Part shown: positions 1 to 8,498 of the stretch, one piece after another
How positions within the stretch are numbered: the stretch's first letter is position 1
Layout of the letters: each line of letters starts with the position of its first letter
Assembly (NCBI RefSeq): GCF_020295405.1
Contig: NZ_JADEYP010000010.1
Span: 62,001 to 126,000 of the forward strand
Length of the DNA: 64,000 bases
Direction of reading: 5' to 3'
Source of the DNA: Sphingobacterium bovistauri
GTDB taxonomy: Bacteria; Bacteroidota; Bacteroidia; Sphingobacteriales; Sphingobacteriaceae
Program-made: the position numbers and the translations under genes
The notes under the pieces: model-generated
What the model was told of the DNA's origin: nothing
Databases searched by the model: none
What the model saw: the letters and a program-made list of their open reading frames with translations, nothing else

Positions 1-191
1 ATAAACCCTTCACCACCTTGCGATTGAATGTCAATTAAGGTTTGTTCGGCATCACCTTTTGTAGCATCACTATTATAATGAATGGCTACTTTTGCACCTT
101 TAGCAGCGAAGTTTCTGCTTAATAAACCACCCAAATTTTTAGCACCTCCTGCGATTAGTACAACTTTTCCTTCTAAATCGTTTCTTAACAT
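1..191 (-). CDS. SDR-family oxidoreductase, N-terminal part (cut by window edge)
   Basis: The first 63 residues of a short-chain dehydrogenase/reductase are visible; the rest lies left of the window. The ATG at 189-191 is followed by a first Rossmann beta strand and the glycine-rich dinucleotide-binding motif GGAKNLGG (residues about 15-22), then AKVAIHYNSD, the usual end of beta strand 2. The non-charged residue at that point suggests NADP preference, but this is an inference. The catalytic Ser, Tyr and Lys lie outside the window. It follows the AraC gene on the same strand after an 81-base gap and is probably transcribed separately or as the last gene of that group. Confidence 0.8.
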   Translation of the reverse strand, partial: MLRNDLEGKVVLIAGGAKNLGGLLSRNFAAKGAKVAIHYNSDATKGDAEQTLIDIQSQGGEGF

Positions 192-272
192 AATTTTCTA
201 TTTGATTTTATAATTCAACAAATCAAATATCTTAATTATTTTAACTAATAGTATGGTGAACTTTTAGGTTTT

Positions 273-632
273 TTATTTCAAAGAAATCTTTCTGTATTGG
301 CCTGGAGTTGTTTGTGTGAATTTCTTGAAAAATTTAGAAAAATTTGAAGGATCGTAAGTGAGTATGCGAGCTACATCGGCGATAGAATTGTTTTTATTAT
401 GGAGTAATTGTTTCGCAACCTCTATTATTTTCAAATCATAAAAATAGCAGGGGTGATGACCTGTTTCTTTTTGAATAGTATCGGTTAAATGTACATGTGA
501 AATATTTAGTTTCTTTGCTATTTGATTAATTTCTAAAAACTCTTCATCTATTTGGTCTATAACATTTTGGATATGTAGATCAAGAAAATCCAAATAACGA
601 TTACATAATAGCCTAGCACTAGTGATTTTCAT
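273..632 (-). CDS. AraC-type HTH regulator, DNA-binding domain only
   Basis: A 119-residue protein made almost wholly of the double helix-turn-helix domain of the AraC/XylS family, at about residues 30-119. The second-helix signature DPSNFSKFFKKFTQTTPGQY near the C-terminus is typical. There is no ligand-binding or cupin domain, so it is shorter than the usual roughly 280 residues. It starts 1 base after the stop of the 83-residue gene and lies in the usp operon, so it may regulate a stress response. This operon role is inferred. Confidence 0.85.
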   Translation of the reverse strand: MKITSARLLCNRYLDFLDLHIQNVIDQIDEEFLEINQIAKKLNISHVHLTDTIQKETGHHPCYFYDLKIIEVAKQLLHNKNNSIADVARILTYDPSNFSKFFKKFTQTTPGQYRKISLK

Positions 633-633
633 A

Positions 634-885
634 CTATTTAAGAATAATTATTTCTTTTTGAAGCAATAGCTTTTTGTAAGTTATTTGAGATTCATCTGCT
701 AAAAAATCTTTATGTAGTGGTGCCGGTAAAACAATTTTTATTTCTTTTCCGCCAAGAGGAACAAAAAATAATGCACCTTGCTCAATCATTTTTTCATCTA
801 TTAAAAGAGTATACTTTTGAATAATTGAATCAAATAACTGCTGCGATTTTAATTTTTCTTGTATGGTCTGAATATTCATACGCAA
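634..885 (-). CDS. Hypothetical protein, 83 aa, in usp operon
   Basis: A small acidic to neutral protein with no signal peptide or membrane segment and no domain I recognise. It sits 5 bases after the universal stress gene and 1 base before the AraC-type gene, so it is almost certainly translated as part of the same message. The composition (FVPLGGKEIKIVLPAPLHK in the middle) suggests a small beta-containing fold. Its function is unknown. Confidence 0.65.
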   Translation of the reverse strand: MRMNIQTIQEKLKSQQLFDSIIQKYTLLIDEKMIEQGALFFVPLGGKEIKIVLPAPLHKDFLADESQITYKKLLLQKEIIILK

Positions 886-890
886 TCATA

Positions 891-1739
891 TTATGCTTCG
901 TGAAAAACGAAGATAGGAATTTCTGCATGAATGGTTAGTTTAGTGGATAAACTTGAGCTAATTAATCGTTCAAAAAAATTTCGATTACGTCGCACTATAG
1001 CAAGTACATCAATATTGTTATCCAAAATATAGTGATTTACTGTTTCTTCAACAGAATCGCCCTTTTCTAGGAAAACAAAATTCAAGTCTTTTTCTTTAAA
1101 TGTTTTAGTCCATTTTTCAGATTGTAGTAATACATCAGAGGTGTTATTCGTATTTGTTTTCACATTGACACAATATACCTTAGCATTTACCAAAGAACTT
1201 ATTTCTACTATTTGTTCTAAAGCGGGGAAATCTTTTTCTTTAAATAGTGTCGTGAATCCAATTTTTTCAATTGGTTTATATTTGGCATTTAATGGTATGG
1301 CTAATACTGGTAATTTTATATTTCGTATTACAGATGTTGTATTACTTCCCATTATATCTCCTTGAAATGTAGAGTCTCCATATACACCCATTACTACTAG
1401 GCTAATATCTTCATTATCAATTACTTTTTTGACACTAGATAATACAGTGCCGATTTCGAATATAAAATGAATATTATCTGCTTTGATATTAGCTGTTTTA
1501 GCTAATTCAACTAATTCATTGTTTTTGCGTGTTGCATATTGGCTTCGTGAGTTTTCTATTTCTTGATAAACAGAAGATACCATATCTGGTTGGCCTGCAT
1601 GGGCTGCCGAAAGTACAGGTGGAACATACGAAAACAACACATATAATTTAACATCAAATTTGTTTGCCAAATTAAGGGCATAAAAAAAAGCATTATTTGC
1701 GTGATCTGAATAGTCTGTAGGTAATAATATATGTTTCAT
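891..1739 (-). CDS. Universal stress protein, tandem UspA domains
   Basis: A 282-residue protein with two UspA-fold domains (about 1-145 and 150-282). The first carries a nearly complete ATP-binding signature, G-V-Y-G followed by GDIMGSNTTS (about residues 115-135), of the G-2X-G-9X-G-(S/T) type. The second domain is diverged and lacks this motif. Tandem Usp proteins of this size are common in Bacteroidota and act in the cytoplasm during starvation or redox stress. It is the first gene of a three-gene minus-strand operon with an 83-residue protein and an AraC-type regulator. Confidence 0.92.
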   Translation of the reverse strand: MKHILLPTDYSDHANNAFFYALNLANKFDVKLYVLFSYVPPVLSAAHAGQPDMVSSVYQEIENSRSQYATRKNNELVELAKTANIKADNIHFIFEIGTVLSSVKKVIDNEDISLVVMGVYGDSTFQGDIMGSNTTSVIRNIKLPVLAIPLNAKYKPIEKIGFTTLFKEKDFPALEQIVEISSLVNAKVYCVNVKTNTNNTSDVLLQSEKWTKTFKEKDLNFVFLEKGDSVEETVNHYILDNNIDVLAIVRRNRNFFERLISSSLSTKLTIHAEIPIFVFHEA

Positions 1740-1879
1740 AGTGATATCCTTTTCACTTAAATATACGATTTTTTAGGGCTACAATCAATAATTAATAGCA
1801 CAAAATATATTATTTTTAATAAGCTGATGTAGCATATGTTTTTATACAAACGTTATATGTATATAATGACATAGCATAA

Positions 1880-2557
1880 GTGGTTATCAATAATAATTCT
1901 TTAATTTTAGACATTGACAATAGACCCAGTTCATCCAGTAGAGTGAGTATTGTTTCCAGATATTTCAAAAGAAATAGTCCACTGACATTAAAATCAGCGT
2001 TGGAAGATTGTCTTGCGCAACAAACTGAACGGAGTCAATCTTTTTTGTATAAACGTTTCTACGGTTATATGATGGCTGTTTCATTACGCTATGTGAAAAA
2101 TGAAATGGAGGCCGAGGATATCGTAAATGAAAGCTTTGTTAAGATCTTTAGAAAGCTCTCTAATTTTGAGATTTTAGAAGATGAGGTAGCTTTAGAAAAG
2201 TCTTTTAAAGGTTGGATAGCACGAATAACGGTCAATACATCTATAGATAAATTACGAGCTCAAAAAGTCACCTTAGATATAGATGATATTAATGAGATGG
2301 AAATTGTAAATAACTCTATCTCAATTTCTACAAATCTTGAGGTAAATGATATATTGAAATTAATGAATAAGCTACCTGAAATTCAACGAATGATTTTCGT
2401 TTTGTATGAAATTGAAGGTTATTCACACGATGAAATAAGTAAACAATTGAATATTCCAGATAGTACAAGCAGAACTTACTTGACCAGAGCTAAAGCTAGA
2501 TTAAGAGTTTTGTATCAAGAACAATTTGAGGTATTGAATAATATTAAGGTTGGTTAA
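1880..2557 (+). CDS. ECF-type RNA polymerase sigma factor
   Basis: A 225-residue sigma-70 factor of the extracytoplasmic function class. Region 2 is visible as FYGYMMAVSLRYVKNEMEAEDIV (the last six residues are the conserved part of 2.2) and FVKIF; region 4 as MIFVLYEIEGYSHDEI and the helix IPDSTSRTYLTRAKARL. The listed start is a GTG, and the first roughly 35 residues are low in similarity to usual ECF factors, so the true start could be further downstream. The stop overlaps the start region of the next gene, so the pair is coupled. That gene has an N-terminal cytosolic tail and one membrane helix and may act as the cognate anti-sigma factor. Confidence 0.92.
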   Translation: MVINNNSLILDIDNRPSSSSRVSIVSRYFKRNSPLTLKSALEDCLAQQTERSQSFLYKRFYGYMMAVSLRYVKNEMEAEDIVNESFVKIFRKLSNFEILEDEVALEKSFKGWIARITVNTSIDKLRAQKVTLDIDDINEMEIVNNSISISTNLEVNDILKLMNKLPEIQRMIFVLYEIEGYSHDEISKQLNIPDSTSRTYLTRAKARLRVLYQEQFEVLNNIKVG

Positions 2558-2567
2558 TATCTACAAT

Positions 2568-3893
2568 ATGGATAACAAAGATTTTATAGAAGATATTAAG
2601 GCTAAATTAAAGGCTGCTGATGAACTTCCGTATCGAGAGGGAGCTTGGGAGAGGTTTGGAGTACAACAGGGGGAGGGCTCTAATACAAAAGTATTACTGT
2701 TTAAACGTTTGGCTTCAATAGCGGCAGTCGGTATAGCTGTTTTAGGAGTATCTTTATATTTTTATACTGCACAAAATTCTTCTTTACCAAATCAAGGTAC
2801 GATAGTAAAGGTTGGAAAAAATTCTCCGAGCAATTCGGTTATTGAAAATAAAAGCGAAAATCCATTCAATTCACCCGATAAGTTTGATGAAACTGGATGG
2901 AATGGGAAAACTATATCGAAAGGCACTTTAATTGCTAGACAAGATCAAGAAAATATACAATTATCAACAATAGACATTAATAGCGTACACCCTTCTGATA
3001 TTGTAATCAAAAATGAATCATCATTGATAGTGGCTAATTTGAAGCCTGTGGTCTCTATTGTTAAACCTATTATCCATACAAGTCAGGAACATAGGTTAGC
3101 TGCACAGGTTAATCCAAACATTCAAACGCTAGCACATCAAACAGTAAATGATAATTATAATAATTCAGAGGTAAAATTGAATAAAAGTAGTAAGATGTCA
3201 CTAGGTGATAAATTACAACTTGGTTTGTATGTTTCTCCTAGTCGTACTTCTGAAAAATTTGATATTGGAGCAGGATTTATGGTGTCATATGCTTTAACTA
3301 ATAAAATTAGTCTTCGTACTGGGACGTCATATAATTCGTATACTGTGGGGGTAGTCAAGGATCCAATGCAAATGGCGAGTGCTGAAGTAGTTGATATGCA
3401 ACAGTCGTATAATAATTCATTAATTGCAGTTGACCAGACATCTGCATTTCGTCAAGAAATGATACTGCCAAACATTAATGCGGTGATGGGAAAGGTTGAA
3501 GCCTTAGAAATTCCACTAGAAATAAGTTATGCATTGAATAAAGGTTTTTATACTTCAGCAGGTGTTTCTTATTCAGTCATCATTAATCAACAAAGAGAAG
3601 CACAATATGTAGAGAATGTAGGCATGATGTCATTGAAAGATGATGCTTCGTTAATCCCTAGTGCTGTAGAAGGAATGAATAAAGTAAAGACAAAGACTGT
3701 ACAGTCTAATCAGGATAATGTGAATCCAAACGGTTTTAATGGTTTTGCTAACTTCTCAATAGGTAAGAAAGTAAATATTAAAAATAAGATGTCTATGTCA
3801 TTGGAGCCATTTGTCAAAATACCATTAGGAGAGTTTCGAAAATCTGACTTAAATTATACCAACAGCGGTATTCGAATTATCACAACTTTCTAA
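2568..3893 (+). CDS. Sigma-coupled membrane protein with C-terminal beta-barrel-like domain
   Basis: I prefer the ATG at 2568 (MDNKDFIEDIKAKL) over the upstream TTG at 2550, which would overlap the sigma gene. The protein has a cytosolic N-terminal stretch of about 45 residues with LPYREGAWERF, a single hydrophobic helix (LASIAAVGIAVLGVSLYFY), a Ser/Asn-rich linker, then from about residue 210 alternating strands typical of porin-like outer membrane barrels, ending in an aromatic residue (RIITTF). This layout recurs after ECF sigma genes in Bacteroidota. The N-terminal tail may bind the sigma factor; this is inference. Combining an inner-membrane helix with a barrel domain is topologically odd. 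Confidence 0.75.
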   Translation: MDNKDFIEDIKAKLKAADELPYREGAWERFGVQQGEGSNTKVLLFKRLASIAAVGIAVLGVSLYFYTAQNSSLPNQGTIVKVGKNSPSNSVIENKSENPFNSPDKFDETGWNGKTISKGTLIARQDQENIQLSTIDINSVHPSDIVIKNESSLIVANLKPVVSIVKPIIHTSQEHRLAAQVNPNIQTLAHQTVNDNYNNSEVKLNKSSKMSLGDKLQLGLYVSPSRTSEKFDIGAGFMVSYALTNKISLRTGTSYNSYTVGVVKDPMQMASAEVVDMQQSYNNSLIAVDQTSAFRQEMILPNINAVMGKVEALEIPLEISYALNKGFYTSAGVSYSVIINQQREAQYVENVGMMSLKDDASLIPSAVEGMNKVKTKTVQSNQDNVNPNGFNGFANFSIGKKVNIKNKMSMSLEPFVKIPLGEFRKSDLNYTNSGIRIITTF

Positions 3894-3906
3894 GAGTTGT
3901 GATAAT
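3876..3906. terminator. Bidirectional hairpin between convergent genes
   Basis: A perfect 12-base inverted repeat, ATTATCACAACT with AGTTGTGATAAT, has a 7-base loop and overlaps the stop codon of the barrel protein. It ends just before the stop of the convergent HAD gene. The position fits a shared terminator, although the T-run is weak. Confidence 0.6.
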
Positions 3907-4512
3907 CTATAATTGGTCGATTCTGACCCAGCCCATACCAGCAGCAATAGCGCCCTGAACTCCAGGGTCTCCATCTTCAAAAACTAAACAATGCTGTGGA
4001 TTAACAGCTAACTGTTCAGCACAAAGCAAAAATGGTTCAGGTGATGGTTTACCATTTTTAGTATCGCCCGCACAAACCATTGTGTCATATTTTCCATTAA
4101 CATCAATTACATCTAAAGTGATATTTAATGTTGATCTGCTGCCTCCAGATACGATGCCTATTTTCTTCTTACCAACATTTTCAAAAAGCACTTGTCTTAC
4201 ATAGTCAATTGGCTGTGTTTGTTGTATAAACTTTTCGATAAAAATTTGGGATTTGCGTTTTGAATAAGCCTCAATATCAAATTCGGTGTCGTATCTATTA
4301 CAGACTTCACGTGCTACAGCTACAGTAGGCCAGCCCGCAGTCTCATCAATCAAATCGGGATCTAATTCAATACCATATTCTTTCGATACAGCTACATATG
4401 CTGCTTTGTGTGCATGAATATTATCAGCTAGTGTACCATCAACGTCAAATAATAACGCTTCATAAGGTTGAGCAATTCTTAATAGCTTTGCAAATTTTTC
4501 TTCTGTACTCAT
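3907..4512 (-). CDS. HAD-superfamily phosphatase, beta-phosphoglucomutase-like
   Basis: A 201-residue haloacid dehalogenase-type hydrolase. Motif I is LLFDVDGTLAD (nucleophile and acid Asp at about 22 and 24), motif II is IGIVSGGS, motif III the Lys in NGKPSPEPF, and motif IV VFEDGDPGV. The small helical cap after motif I is typical of subfamily I, with phosphoglycolate phosphatase or beta-phosphoglucomutase-like activity. The substrate cannot be told from sequence. It is separated from proline dehydrogenase by a hairpin, so it is probably transcribed alone. Confidence 0.88.
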   Translation of the reverse strand: MSTEEKFAKLLRIAQPYEALLFDVDGTLADNIHAHKAAYVAVSKEYGIELDPDLIDETAGWPTVAVAREVCNRYDTEFDIEAYSKRKSQIFIEKFIQQTQPIDYVRQVLFENVGKKKIGIVSGGSRSTLNITLDVIDVNGKYDTMVCAGDTKNGKPSPEPFLLCAEQLAVNPQHCLVFEDGDPGVQGAIAAGMGWVRIDQL

Positions 4513-4537
4513 ATGGTTTAGGGGTCTCTATTAAACA

Positions 4538-4567
4538 AATAATGGCTGTAAAGATACAGCCATTATT
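4538..4567 (-). terminator. Intrinsic terminator after proline dehydrogenase
   Basis: A perfect 13-base stem AATAATGGCTGTA / TACAGCCATTATT with a 4-base loop, directly after the proline dehydrogenase stop. Plus-strand sequence after it is T-rich, so it may also work in the other direction. Confidence 0.75.
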
Positions 4568-5761
4568 TTATTTTTTTTGTGATTTACGTCGTTGTTTTTC
4601 TTTAATAATTAAACTCAGCTCTCGGCCTGTTTGTCCTGCTGCAGAAGTATTTTCTTGTGCTCGACGAAATAGATATGGCATAACTGCTTTTACTGGTCCA
4701 TAAGGCATATATTTAGCTACATTGTAACCTGCAGCACCAAGATTAAAAGATAAATTATCTGACATCCCTAATAGCTGAGCAAAGAATACGTGCGAATGAT
4801 TATGGGAAATATTGCGCTTATCCATTTCGGTAGCCAATAACATAGAGCTTGCATCATTATGTGTGCCTGCCATAAATCCAATACGATCTATATGATCCAA
4901 ACAAAACAAAATAGCTTCGTTATAATCAACATCAGAGGCACTTTTAGTTGGCTGAATAGGAGAGTTATAACCCTTTTCAGCTGCACGTTCACGCTCTATT
5001 TCCATATAAGCACCACGTACAATTTTAGCACCTAAGTAAAACCCTTGTTTCTCAGCATATGCCAAATCAGCTTTTAATGAAGCTAATTTATCGTGTCTAT
5101 ACAATTGATAGGTATTACATACAATAGGCTTTTCAACATTGTAACGCTCCATTAGTTCACGTGCAATATCATCAATTGTATCTTGAATCCATGAATGTTC
5201 TGCATCGACTAAGACTGGTATACCTGCTTCATAGCATGCTTTGCAAATAGCATCACATCGCTTTAATAGGCGTGCAAATTCATCCTTTTCATCTTCACTT
5301 AAAGTCTCTTTAGCATCAATTTTTGCTAAAAGGTCAAACCTTCCAACTCCAGTTGGTTTGAAAACACAAAAAGAAATTAATTTATTTGTATTTGCATACG
5401 CAACACTTGCTAAAACTTCTTGGCAACATGCATCAAAGCTTTCTTCGGATTCTTCGCCTTCTACAGAATAATCTAAAATTGTCGTTACATTACCTTTTCC
5501 CAATTCTGCAATTGCATGAGCACAGCCTTCAATTGTTTCACCTCCACAGAATTGCTTGTAAATGGTATTTCTTATAATGCCTTGTATTGGCAATCCAATA
5601 TTAAGTGAGAAATTAGTTATTGGTGTTCCAATTTTTATAAGTGTATTTGAAGCGACCATTTTGAAGAGCCAATACGCTCTTTCAAGATCCTTATTGCTTT
5701 TATTTTTAAACGCTATTTCAGTATTTTCAAAACTTAATGGGGTATTTTGCAAAGCCATCAT
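4568..5761 (-). CDS. Proline dehydrogenase
   Basis: A 397-residue monofunctional proline dehydrogenase that oxidises L-proline to pyrroline-5-carboxylate with FAD, the first step of proline use. Family motifs visible are VLVDAEHSWIQD (about residues 190-200), YLGAKIVRGAYMEIER (FAD-binding strand), MAGTHND, and the C-terminal PYGPVKAVMPYLFRRAQEN segment that binds substrate with its Arg pair. The length fits stand-alone Bacteroidota enzymes and not the bifunctional PutA. No partner P5C dehydrogenase is adjacent. Confidence 0.93.
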   Translation of the reverse strand: MMALQNTPLSFENTEIAFKNKSNKDLERAYWLFKMVASNTLIKIGTPITNFSLNIGLPIQGIIRNTIYKQFCGGETIEGCAHAIAELGKGNVTTILDYSVEGEESEESFDACCQEVLASVAYANTNKLISFCVFKPTGVGRFDLLAKIDAKETLSEDEKDEFARLLKRCDAICKACYEAGIPVLVDAEHSWIQDTIDDIARELMERYNVEKPIVCNTYQLYRHDKLASLKADLAYAEKQGFYLGAKIVRGAYMEIERERAAEKGYNSPIQPTKSASDVDYNEAILFCLDHIDRIGFMAGTHNDASSMLLATEMDKRNISHNHSHVFFAQLLGMSDNLSFNLGAAGYNVAKYMPYGPVKAVMPYLFRRAQENTSAAGQTGRELSLIIKEKQRRKSQKK

Positions 5762-5779
5762 CTATATATCTTATCTAAA

Positions 5780-5787
5780 CAAAAGTA
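5780..5787 (-). promoter_or_regulatory. Candidate -7 box for proline dehydrogenase
   Basis: On the minus strand this reads TACTTTTG, matching the Bacteroidota -7 consensus TAnnTTTG, about 20 bases before the start codon. No clear -33 TTG is at the usual spacing. Confidence 0.4.
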
Positions 5788-5819
5788 CTCTATAATTAAT
5801 ATATTTTGAACTTTTTTAG

Positions 5820-5848
5820 TTGATATGGATAGAATTGGTATATTTTTG
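5820..5848 (+). promoter_or_regulatory. Bacteroidota-type promoter for the S4 gene
   Basis: A TTG at 5820-5822 and TATTTTTG at 5841-5848 are 18 bases apart, matching the -33/-7 arrangement of Bacteroidota housekeeping promoters. Transcription would start about 8 bases before the ATG at 5863, giving a very short leader. Confidence 0.5.
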
Positions 5849-5862
5849 GTTTATTTTTGTTT

Positions 5863-6069
5863 ATGCAAACATTCAATTTAGAAGGAGAATTTATTCCAAT
5901 GATTCAATTGCTTAAAGCATTGAACTGGGTAGAGCACGGTGGAATGGCTCAACGTATGGTGGACGAGGGTCTAGTAAAATATAATGGTGAGGTTGATTAT
6001 CGTAAAAGACTTAAAGTTCGTAAGGGAGATGTCGTCGAATTTGATGGAATGAAAGTCCAAATCATTTAA
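5863..6069 (+). CDS. S4 RNA-binding domain protein (YbcJ-like)
   Basis: A 68-residue protein consisting of one S4 RNA-binding domain: IQLLKALNWVEHGGMAQRMV, then the loop LVKYNGEVDYRKRLKVRKGD and VVEFDGMKVQI. The ATG at 5863 is preferred over a TTG two codons upstream. Small YbcJ-type S4 proteins bind structured RNA, probably in ribosome assembly. It is 44 bases upstream of aroB and probably co-transcribed. Confidence 0.88.
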   Translation: MQTFNLEGEFIPMIQLLKALNWVEHGGMAQRMVDEGLVKYNGEVDYRKRLKVRKGDVVEFDGMKVQII

Positions 6070-6113
6070 TATTATTTCTATCTTTACCCTATTATAATAA
6101 TCAGAAATAGATC

Positions 6114-7178
6114 ATGCAACCAATCCAAAGTTTAGGATACAACGTATATTTTGAAGAGAATTTAGAATCACTTTTACCATTTATTGAAGAACGCGGATAT
6201 TCGCAAGTTTTGGTTTTGGTAGATAGAAATACGAACGATAATTGTTTACCCGTATTGCAAAATGCAATTCCAGATTTAATTCATTATGATATTATAGAGG
6301 TCGATCCTGGTGAAGAAAACAAGAATATCGATTTCTGTATTGGAGTCTGGAAAACGATGTTGGATTTTGGGGCAGATCGCAAAGCTTTATTAATTAACCT
6401 TGGTGGAGGCGTGGTGACTGATATGGGAGGTTTTGCTGCGTCTACATACAAAAGGGGGATTGACTTTATTCAGATTCCTACTACATTATTATCACAAGTG
6501 GACGCTTCTGTCGGAGGTAAAACAGGTATCGATTTGGATAATGTAAAAAATATCATTGGAACTTTTACGCAGCCACAAGCTGTTTTTATTAGCACGCAGT
6601 TTTTACATACGCTAGACGATCGTCAGATGGTTTCAGGTTTTGCTGAAATTATTAAACATGGTTTGATTCAAGATAAATCTCTTTATGAAACTTGTAAAAG
6701 TTTAGATATGAACACGATTACACCAGAATTAATTTACCAATCTGTACAAATTAAAAACAACGTCATTACGCAAGATCCAACTGAAAAAGGATTGCGTAAA
6801 ATCCTAAATTTTGGACACACCATTGGTCATGCTATTGAAGGTTATTCTTTATATAATGATAGCAATCCATTATTGCATGGTGAAGCTATTGCTATAGGGA
6901 TGATTTGTGAGGCGTGGTTGTCGAATAAATTTTCAGGTATGTCTATAGAGGAATTAAAGGATATCACTGACACATTCTTGAAAAGATATCCTGTATACAA
7001 TTATTCTGAAGAGCAATATGATTTATTCATAGATCTCATGAAAAATGATAAAAAGAACGAAGATAATAAAATTGGTTTTGCGTTATTAAAGGAAATAGGT
7101 GATTGTTCATACAATATTTTTGTAGAAGAAGAGGATATAAGGGAAGCTTTAAATTATTATTTAAAAGTATCTAAATAA
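6114..7178 (+). CDS. aroB: 3-dehydroquinate synthase
   Basis: A 354-residue AroB, which converts DAHP to 3-dehydroquinate in the second step of the shikimate pathway, using NAD and a divalent metal. The NAD-binding segment LGGGVVTDMGGFAAS (about residues 97-112), the substrate strand QIPTTLLSQVDASVGGKTG, and the metal ligands in GFAEIIKHGLI, FGHTIGHA and LHGEAIAIGM are all present. It is followed 7 bases later by a ThuA protein and then a Nudix gene, probably one operon. Confidence 0.96.
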   Translation: MQPIQSLGYNVYFEENLESLLPFIEERGYSQVLVLVDRNTNDNCLPVLQNAIPDLIHYDIIEVDPGEENKNIDFCIGVWKTMLDFGADRKALLINLGGGVVTDMGGFAASTYKRGIDFIQIPTTLLSQVDASVGGKTGIDLDNVKNIIGTFTQPQAVFISTQFLHTLDDRQMVSGFAEIIKHGLIQDKSLYETCKSLDMNTITPELIYQSVQIKNNVITQDPTEKGLRKILNFGHTIGHAIEGYSLYNDSNPLLHGEAIAIGMICEAWLSNKFSGMSIEELKDITDTFLKRYPVYNYSEEQYDLFIDLMKNDKKNEDNKIGFALLKEIGDCSYNIFVEEEDIREALNYYLKVSK

Positions 7179-7185
7179 ATAAACT

Positions 7186-7905
7186 ATGAGAAAATCATGC
7201 TCCTTAATATTGTTATTGGTAATGTCAATAAGTTTAGTATTTGCAAAAAAAACTAAATCTGTATTAATTTTTTCTAAAACAACGGGATTTAGACATAAAA
7301 GTATACCAAAAGGAGTATCAGTTGTTTCAAAACTATTGAAAGATAATCAAATTCAATTTCAACATACAGAAGATGCAAAATATTTTCATGTCGATAGTTT
7401 GAAAAAATTTGATGGAATTATATTTTTGAATACTACAGGTGATATATTGGATGAGACTCAAAAGAAAAACTTCCAAAAATTTATACAATCTGGTAAGGGC
7501 TATGTGGGTATTCATGCTGCTTCTGACACGGAACATAACTGGCCTTGGTATGGTGCTTTAGTAGGCGGATATTTTAATAGCCATCCTGCTGTTCAAGATG
7601 CTACGATTAATGTCATAAATAGAACACATCCATCGACTTCGCATCTTCAAAAAACGTGGATACATCGTGATGAATGGTATGATTTTAAAGATGTAAAACC
7701 AGGACTGAATATTTTGATGAATCTGGATGAAACGAGTTATAAGGGGGGTAAAATGGGGAAATTTCATCCTATCGCCTGGTTCCAGGAATTTGATGGTGGA
7801 AGATCTTTTTATACAGGTTTAGGTCATACAGATGAATCTTATGATTCCGAATCATTCCAAAAACATATTATAGGTGGCGTTAAATATGCCTTAAACCTAA
7901 AATAG
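7186..7905 (+). CDS. ThuA-like secreted protein
   Basis: A 239-residue protein with a cleavable signal peptide (MRKSCSLILLLVMSISLVFA) and a full ThuA (trehalose-utilisation, class I glutamine amidotransferase-like) domain. Recognisable parts are VLIFSKTTGFRHKSIPKG, FDGIIFLNTTGDIL, GKGYVGIHAASD and WYGALVGGYF, with GLGHTDESY near the end. It probably acts in the periplasm on a sugar derivative. Similar proteins accompany Gfo/Idh and DUF1080 genes, and such genes do occur elsewhere in this window. Confidence 0.9.
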   Translation: MRKSCSLILLLVMSISLVFAKKTKSVLIFSKTTGFRHKSIPKGVSVVSKLLKDNQIQFQHTEDAKYFHVDSLKKFDGIIFLNTTGDILDETQKKNFQKFIQSGKGYVGIHAASDTEHNWPWYGALVGGYFNSHPAVQDATINVINRTHPSTSHLQKTWIHRDEWYDFKDVKPGLNILMNLDETSYKGGKMGKFHPIAWFQEFDGGRSFYTGLGHTDESYDSESFQKHIIGGVKYALNLK

Positions 7906-7914
7906 TAAAGAGGC

Positions 7915-8322
7915 ATGTCGAATCAGAAAATTATTATTGCTTCAGCATTATTATTAAATGCTGATAAGGAATTATTGGTCGTACGCAAGCATAATTCCAA
8001 ATTTTATATGTTACCAGGTGGAAAAGTTGAAAGAAGTGAATCTCATATTGAAACTTTAATTCGTGAACTCAGTGAAGAGTTACATTTGAATTTTCAAGAA
8101 TCTAATTTTACTTTTCTCGGACAGCATGAAACAAATGCAGTGAATGAAAAAAACACTATAGTTCAGGGGAATATATTTTTACATAAAGGAGACCTCGATT
8201 TACAGCCAATAGCACATGCTGAACTTGCTGAAGTTCGTTTTATAAATAAGCTCGAATACCAACAGTTTAATTTGGCACATTTACTGAAAGAGTTTGCATT
8301 GCCTATTTGGTTAAACTTGTAA
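7915..8322 (+). CDS. NUDIX hydrolase
   Basis: A 135-residue Nudix protein. The Nudix box reads GGKVERSESHIETLIRELSE then EL, matching GX5EX7REUXEEXGU except for an altered final glycine position. It is preceded by YMLPGGKVE and would hydrolyse a nucleoside diphosphate linked to another group. The substrate is unknown. It begins 9 bases after the ThuA gene and is the last gene before a strong terminator. Confidence 0.9.
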   Translation: MSNQKIIIASALLLNADKELLVVRKHNSKFYMLPGGKVERSESHIETLIRELSEELHLNFQESNFTFLGQHETNAVNEKNTIVQGNIFLHKGDLDLQPIAHAELAEVRFINKLEYQQFNLAHLLKEFALPIWLNL

Positions 8323-8349
8323 TTTTAACATTCTATATACTATAGTATA

Positions 8350-8390
8350 AAAAAACTGTTTTATTGATAAGCAATAAAACAGTTTTTTTT
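8350..8390 (+). terminator. Rho-independent terminator after the aroB operon
   Basis: A 17-base stem (8350-8366 pairs with 8372-8388, core ACTGTTTTATTG) with a 5-base loop, ending in a run of eight T. It closes the S4-aroB-ThuA-Nudix transcription unit. Confidence 0.9.
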
Positions 8391-8420
8391 GTGCTAAATT
8401 ATTGCTTTATGTAGACTAAA

Positions 8421-8440
8421 AATACCTAATTTTAGGTATT
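8421..8440. promoter_or_regulatory. 20-base dyad upstream of TonB-like gene
   Basis: AATACCTAA-TT-TTAGGTATT is a perfect 9-base inverted repeat with a 2-base centre. It lies just upstream of the -7 box at 8463 and covers the expected -33 region, the right place for an operator. No T-run follows, so it is not a terminator. Confidence 0.45.
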
Positions 8441-8462
8441 AAACTGATTATGCAAAATAGTT

Positions 8463-8470
8463 TACTTTTG
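8463..8470 (+). promoter_or_regulatory. Candidate -7 box for TonB-like gene
   Basis: TACTTTTG matches TAnnTTTG and lies 28 bases before the ATG at 8499. No TTG is at the -33 position, so activation through the adjacent dyad is possible. Confidence 0.4.
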
Positions 8471-8498
8471 TAACCAATATTTACCTATTAAAAAACAT

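Noticed and set aside
2550..2567. TTG start for the sigma-coupled membrane protein
   Set aside because: It would overlap the sigma gene and add residues unlike the family; the ATG at 2568 is better.
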